10,369 bases of DNA from Acidobacteriota bacterium (GTDB lineage Bacteria > Acidobacteriota > Blastocatellia > Pyrinomonadales > Pyrinomonadaceae). The stretch lies in NCBI GenBank assembly GCA_003222835.1, contig QHXE01000016.1:1-10369 (forward strand), read 5' to 3'. The notes below the pieces were generated by a model. It was not told where the DNA came from. It saw only the letters and a list, made by a program, of their open reading frames with translations, and made no database searches. Below, piece after piece: positions 7,824 to 10,369 of this stretch. The position numbers were made by a program, and so were the translations under genes. Each line of letters opens with the position of its first letter. The first letter of the stretch is position 1.

Positions 7824-7912
7824 CTCAGTCGGCGCTGACGCGAGGCGGGTGTGTTGACCGTCGGTACCCGGCCTTGAAAGACCGGGCTAAACTGACATCA
7901 CCGCTACGCGGT
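7824..7912 (-). repeat. REP-like element, copy B (inverted orientation)
   Basis: This is the inverted partner of the element at 7662-7755. Read on the minus strand from 7912 it has ACCGC-GTA-GCGGT (7900-7912), a 13-base connector, then the hairpin CCCGGTCTTTCAAGGCCGGG (7867-7886, one G-T wobble), and further on the conserved block at 7824-7840. Differences from copy A in the second hairpin mostly keep the pairing, as expected for selection on structure. Copy B begins about 32 bases after the stop of the PRX-like gene. The 68 bases between the copies (7756-7823) show nothing recognisable. Confidence 0.65.
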
Positions 7913-7944
7913 GGAAAAACCACATCCGATCTGGGCCGCAAGCT

Positions 7945-8559
7945 TTACGAAACACGCTTAATCGAGCAACCAAACGCGACCGACGTGGTCTTTTGAATCG
8001 GCTTGCCGGCCAGAATTTCATCGAGCGCCTCGCGCAAATCGTTGGAAGTTATGTTTGCCGGATTCTGCGCGTTGTCGATGCGTCCGTGATAGACCAGCTT
8101 GCCGCCGGCGTCTATCACATATGCTTCAGGGGTATGGTTTGCTCCCAGTCGATCAGCGATCTTGTTTCCATCGTCCTTCAGAATCGTGAAGGCCAGATGC
8201 TTTTCGGCCGCATGACTCTTTACTTCTGTCGCCGGCTCGGTGTTGTTCGAGTTGATGCCGATGACGTTGAAGCCTTTGATCTTGTAATCCTCGGCCAGTT
8301 TCTCCATGCGATCGTTATAGGCGTTCGACACCGGACACTTCGTCGCGATGAAAATCAAGACCGTGCCCTTCGCACCCTTCAACGAATTGAGCGAATGCTC
8401 TTTGCCGTCGAAGTCGGGCAGCTTGAAATCATCGATCAAGGTGCCGATGACGGGCGGCGCCGGCAAATCACTAAGGCTGCTTCCGCTTCCGGCCACGGCG
8501 GCCAGCGCGATAATCACCAGAGATGCAAGAACGAGAGTAACCGCATACTGCTTCTTCAT
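7945..8559 (-). CDS. Exported PRX-like thioredoxin-fold protein (AhpC/TSA superfamily)
   Basis: Thioredoxin-fold redox protein of 204 residues, probably exported. Residues 1-24 form a signal sequence (MKKQ, hydrophobic core to about 22, then AGSGSS). The redoxin domain runs from about 35 to 185. FIATKCPVSNAYNDRMEKLAEDY (70-92) carries the single active-site-like Cys C75, followed by INSNN (102-106) and the cis-proline loop HTPEAYVID (P144). A second Cys, C198, lies in the C-terminal FGCSIKR. This arrangement, with a Cys in (N/K)CPxxxA and an ending GCSIK, matches the uncharacterised PRX-like 1 group rather than true AhpC, so peroxidase activity is not assured; C75 and C198 might form a disulfide during the cycle. 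The start is well fixed by AAAGGAG nine bases before the ATG. Downstream, after the REP-like pair, lies the TlpA-like gene, suggesting a related envelope redox role. Confidence 0.88.
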   Translation of the reverse strand: MKKQYAVTLVLASLVIIALAAVAGSGSSLSDLPAPPVIGTLIDDFKLPDFDGKEHSLNSLKGAKGTVLIFIATKCPVSNAYNDRMEKLAEDYKIKGFNVIGINSNNTEPATEVKSHAAEKHLAFTILKDDGNKIADRLGANHTPEAYVIDAGGKLVYHGRIDNAQNPANITSNDLREALDEILAGKPIQKTTSVAFGCSIKRVS

Positions 8560-8568
8560 ACTTCGTAA

Positions 8569-8575
8569 CTCCTTT
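8569..8575 (-). promoter_or_regulatory. Strong Shine-Dalgarno of the PRX-like gene
   Basis: AAAGGAG on the minus strand, 9 bases before the ATG at 8559. It fixes the start codon and is the best ribosome binding site in the window. Confidence 0.8.
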
Positions 8576-8630
8576 CAAGAATTGTGGCTTTGAAGGGGAA
8601 GATTGGCAGCCAAAAGTTAGACGTGGCAAG

Positions 8631-8658
8631 TAGCGGAAAGAGTTCATCGGAGCCGCTA
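8631..8658 (-). terminator. Possible weak terminator hairpin after the nucleotidyltransferase gene
   Basis: TAGCGG (8631-8636) and CCGCTA (8653-8658) form a perfect 6-bp stem with a 16-base loop that begins one base past the stop codon of the nucleotidyltransferase gene. The minus strand has no U-tract directly after it, so termination is uncertain; it could equally protect the 3' end of the transcript. Confidence 0.3.
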
Positions 8659-8659
8659 T

Positions 8660-9169
8660 TCATGCTTGCTTAGATCGATCCATCAGTTGACGCTCCTGAA
8701 TCGCCTCAAGCTCAGGGATCGCAATCAGATCCTTGGGTCGTCCCGCAACCCTCTTCGCGATGATCAGCTTACCAATATCAATGATAGGAAACCGATAATT
8801 GAAGAGTTCGTAAGTCACGGATCCAACAAGTACATCTTCGTAATAACCGACTCCGCGCACTTCGCCGAGCAGATCGAGGGTGCCGATGTCCGTGGTGAAG
8901 GCAAAGTTCAAGCCCCGCCGCAACGTCTCCGCATCAAGGATAAAAGGGATATCTTCGGGCGCGCCTCGTAAGCGCGCATGAACTGACTGAAGCGCATCCG
9001 CCAGTCTTTCGAGGTTCGCAGGATTCCTTGCGTAGCAAACATCCAGATCGTTAGTTAGTTGTGCTGAGCCGTAAAGCGTTGCCGCAACCCCCCCGATGAT
9101 TACGCTCTCCACTTCATATCGGCGGAGCAGTTTGAGCGGCGCTTCAATTATCGTGCTTAACGATTGCAT
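8660..9169 (-). CDS. Nucleotidyltransferase-fold protein, candidate toxin of a two-gene module
   Basis: A 169-residue protein with the minimal nucleotidyltransferase core. IIGGVAATLYGSAQLTNDLDV (24-44) supplies the G26-G27 loop and the D41-x-D43 metal-binding pair, and D99 in GTLDLLGEV is the likely third carboxylate. The C-terminal part ends with GKLIIAKRVAGRPKDLIAI (133-151), a segment typical of AbiEii/MNT-like and related small nucleotidyltransferases. Such proteins transfer NMP groups to tRNA, proteins or small molecules, and several are toxins; the substrate here cannot be told from sequence. The ATG at 9169 lies within the last codons of the 74-residue upstream gene, a 26-bp overlap in another frame, and there is only a poor Shine-Dalgarno, so translation is probably coupled. 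All catalytic residues are present, so it looks active. A role as an ordinary antibiotic-type or repair nucleotidyltransferase is less likely given the small overlapping partner. Confidence 0.75.
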   Translation of the reverse strand: MQSLSTIIEAPLKLLRRYEVESVIIGGVAATLYGSAQLTNDLDVCYARNPANLERLADALQSVHARLRGAPEDIPFILDAETLRRGLNFAFTTDIGTLDLLGEVRGVGYYEDVLVGSVTYELFNYRFPIIDIGKLIIAKRVAGRPKDLIAIPELEAIQERQLMDRSKQA

Positions 9170-9368
9170 CCGTAGGACCCAGTAGCCGGGCTGACGCCTT
9201 AAGCTTCGCGACGCTCGCTATGAAATTGTCGAGCTTCCGAATCCGTTCTTCCGGCGTGAGGCGCAGGTTTTCCAAGGTAAGAGTCAAATCAATCCCAAAC
9301 TCAACTGCGCGAGCGGCCGCTGATCCGGGCGGTGGGTTGAGGAAATAATCTTCAACTTCTTTGCGCAT
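9144..9368 (-). CDS. 74-residue protein of unrecognised family, candidate antitoxin or partner
   Basis: I cannot assign a family. The protein is soluble and mixed in charge. After an N-terminal MRKEVEDYFLNPPPGSAAAR it contains AVEFGIDLTLTLENLRLTPEERIRKLDNFIASV (21-53), in which LRLTPEERIRKLD looks like a helix-capping and amphipathic helix pattern seen in many small bacterial partner proteins, and a basic tail helix KLKASARLL. It has no Cys and no membrane segment. Its 3' end overlaps the nucleotidyltransferase gene by 26 bp, so the two are very likely made together. An extended -10 promoter lies directly in front. By position it would be the antitoxin, regulator or substrate adaptor of the nucleotidyltransferase; this is inferred from gene arrangement only. 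There is no Shine-Dalgarno, consistent with a near-leaderless transcript. Confidence 0.65.
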   Translation of the reverse strand: MRKEVEDYFLNPPPGSAAARAVEFGIDLTLTLENLRLTPEERIRKLDNFIASVAKLKASARLLGPTDAIVKHDN

Positions 9369-9377
9369 TGCGATGAC

Positions 9378-9386
9378 AGTATAGCA
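9378..9386 (-). promoter_or_regulatory. Extended -10 promoter, near-leaderless, for the small-protein/nucleotidyltransferase pair
   Basis: The minus strand reads TGCTATACT: TGn (9384-9386) directly before TATACT (9378-9383, 5 of 6 consensus). Only 9 bases separate the hexamer from the ATG at 9368, so a start 7 bases downstream would leave about 3 untranslated bases. This agrees with the missing ribosome binding site. No good -35 box is seen 16-18 bp upstream. Confidence 0.5.
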
Positions 9387-9532
9387 CTTGATCGCCCGCA
9401 GGGATTGGCCTCGGCATTCAGTTTCTTTTCCGGCGTGCTGAAGTTTTTCTGCGACCTAATGAAATGCTTCGCCGAGACTTCGCCGCTCTCCACGATCTGT
9501 CGCAACACTGCGGCCCGTGCGGCGCCGCGTTC

Positions 9533-9910
9533 TCAGAATTCGACGAACTCTTCCGGGTAATTTGACAGGTCGAGTCGCTCTTCATCAGGCACTGGCCGGA
9601 TTCCCCATTGTTGCATTGCCAGCGCGCCGAAGAGAATTTGGATCGGCGTGCCATTTTCATCCTTGCCAATCTCGTCTATGACTAGTGCGTGGGTTGCGAT
9701 CGGATGACCTTCGATCTCCGCTTCAAGAATCGCCGACGTATTCGTTTCCTTCACTTCACCGCCGAGCGCGGTACGGAAGGCGTGTGACATTGCTGATGTC
9801 TTCAGAGCCTTCGCGACTGATGGAATCACATAAGTATTCCGCGCGCCGGTATCGAACAGCGTCCAGCACTCCTGCCCGTCGACTTTGATAGTCTGCCTGA
9901 TTCTTCCCAT
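9533..9910 (-). CDS. Single-domain retropepsin-like (clan AA) aspartic protease
   Basis: A 125-residue protein with the retropepsin-like fold signature. WTLFDTGARNTYV (16-28) holds the catalytic triad-like D20-T21-G22-A23, and the second hydrophobic-hydrophobic-G element is ILFGALAM (92-99), the psi-loop partner. At this size it provides one lobe and would have to dimerise, as HIV protease does. There is no signal peptide or membrane segment, so it should be cytoplasmic. The ending DLSNYPEEFVEF is acidic. The substrate is unknown; bacterial members of this clan are mostly uncharacterised small proteins. The ATG at 9910 is used because an in-frame TGA lies 12 codons upstream; it has only AGGAA at a long distance. 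The small-protein/nucleotidyltransferase pair begins 164 bp downstream, and a decayed gene lies upstream, so this is an accessory-type region. A functional link with its neighbours is not shown. Confidence 0.78.
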   Translation of the reverse strand: MGRIRQTIKVDGQECWTLFDTGARNTYVIPSVAKALKTSAMSHAFRTALGGEVKETNTSAILEAEIEGHPIATHALVIDEIGKDENGTPIQILFGALAMQQWGIRPVPDEERLDLSNYPEEFVEF

Positions 9911-10076
9911 GACTAACGTGATTTTGTTCCTGGCGGGCCGCGATGGTCAAGGTAGCGCCCAGAGATCACTCAGCCTGCGCCGGACCACTGATAAAACTCA
10001 GTCGTAATCTTGAAAATTGAGAAAAGGCCGCGACGAAGTGCCGCAGCCTCCCGTTTGTTTCAACTTGAGCCCCGAT

Positions 10077-10369
10077 TCACTTCACTTCAAACGCATTACC
10101 AGAATCAATTACACTCGAAGACATATTACCGCCAATCAGTCGAAGCCCGCGGGGTGTCAAAATTGTGCTCGCCGATGAGATGTTCTGGTCGCTTGTGTTG
10201 AGCAACTGCAGCTTGACGGGAATGGTGATTCGGTTTAGTCGCCACCTTCAGCAGTTTAGTGACGTTCTTTCTTTCACCATTGAGTTGAGTCACGCTGGGT
10301 TCGATCTTCCATTGGTTGATTAGTAGCGGGATTGACGGCTATCCGCGTCAACCGTGAGCGTTCTTGGAC
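10077..10369 (-). pseudogene. Frameshifted remnant resembling the C-terminal part of a secreted PxKF-type protein
   Basis: No intact gene fits this stretch, yet protein-like sequence moves through three minus-strand frames in order. Frame one (10369-10320) gives TVDADSRQSRY then TAA. Frame two (useful part about 10338-10228) gives LINQWKIEPSVTQLNGERK followed by NVTKLLKVATKP. Frame three (10247-10077) gives RITIPVKLQLLNTSDQNISS, then ASTILTPRGLRLIGGN and a final SSSVIDSGNAFEVK before TGA. The piece IPVKLQLLNTSDQNISSAST resembles the P-x-K-F-x-L strand pattern of repeated C-terminal domains in large secreted bacterial proteins. At least two frameshifts are needed, and the product ends earlier than expected, so a decayed gene is the simplest reading. 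The rest of the gene would lie beyond the right edge. Between this remnant and the protease gene (9911-10076) I see only a 5-bp inverted repeat (9987-10002). Confidence 0.4.

Noticed and set aside
7993..8568. Plus-strand frame of 191 codons opposite the PRX-like gene
   Set aside because: The minus-strand frame has a signal peptide, redoxin motifs and a strong ribosome binding site; the plus frame has none.
9922..9950. TTGACC (9945-9950) with a 17-bp spacer as promoter of the aspartic protease
   Set aside because: The hexamer at the -10 position is ACAAAA, which hardly matches consensus; no promoter is claimed for this gene.
9987..10002. Inverted repeat ACTGA-N6-TCAGT as a terminator
   Set aside because: The stem is only 5 bp and no T-run follows on either strand.
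10010..10201. Plus-strand frame of 63 codons in the right-hand non-coding stretch
   Set aside because: Composition is not protein-like and it overlaps the minus-strand remnant pieces that read better.

Overview
Every gene I can support lies on the minus strand, so transcription runs from high to low coordinates. The window looks like a bacterial chromosome of medium-high GC. Several features together suggest a soil-type Acidobacteriota (Blastocatellia-like) organism: an archaeal-type class I aldolase (fbaB), single-chain PurL, two exported redoxins, a decayed fragment resembling a PxKF-type surface protein, and REP-like and heptamer repeats between genes. This assignment is inference and was not tested by any search.

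Layout from right to left, in transcription order. (1) 10369-9911: remains of a frameshifted gene whose pieces read like the C-terminal end of a secreted protein, then spacer. (2) 9910-8660: a small accessory block with a 125-residue single-domain retropepsin-like aspartic protease, a 74-residue protein of unrecognised family, and a nucleotidyltransferase-fold protein whose start overlaps the small gene by 26 bp. The last two look like a translationally coupled two-gene module of toxin-antitoxin type. (3) 8559-7109: two exported thioredoxin-fold proteins, one of the PRX-like type and one TlpA-like, separated by about 300 bp that hold a pair of inverted two-hairpin repeats. (4) 7026-1: housekeeping genes purL (purine synthesis), fbaB (glycolysis/gluconeogenesis), a YkuE-like metallophosphoesterase, pgsA (phosphatidylglycerol synthesis) and the first 547 codons of dnaK.

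The housekeeping genes are not one tight operon. Gaps of 70-160 bp separate them, and fbaB, the phosphoesterase and dnaK each have a plausible sigma70-type promoter of their own. Points of most interest are: an apparent ATT start for fbaB behind a strong Shine-Dalgarno sequence; degenerate period-7 repeats sitting 5-7 bp upstream of the pgsA and purL start codons; a REPIN-like inverted pair between the redoxin genes; a Pro/Ala/Thr-rich insertion in PurL; and the overlapping small-protein/nucleotidyltransferase pair, whose near-leaderless promoter makes it the best candidate for an undescribed system. No tRNA, rRNA, CRISPR array or insertion sequence was seen.
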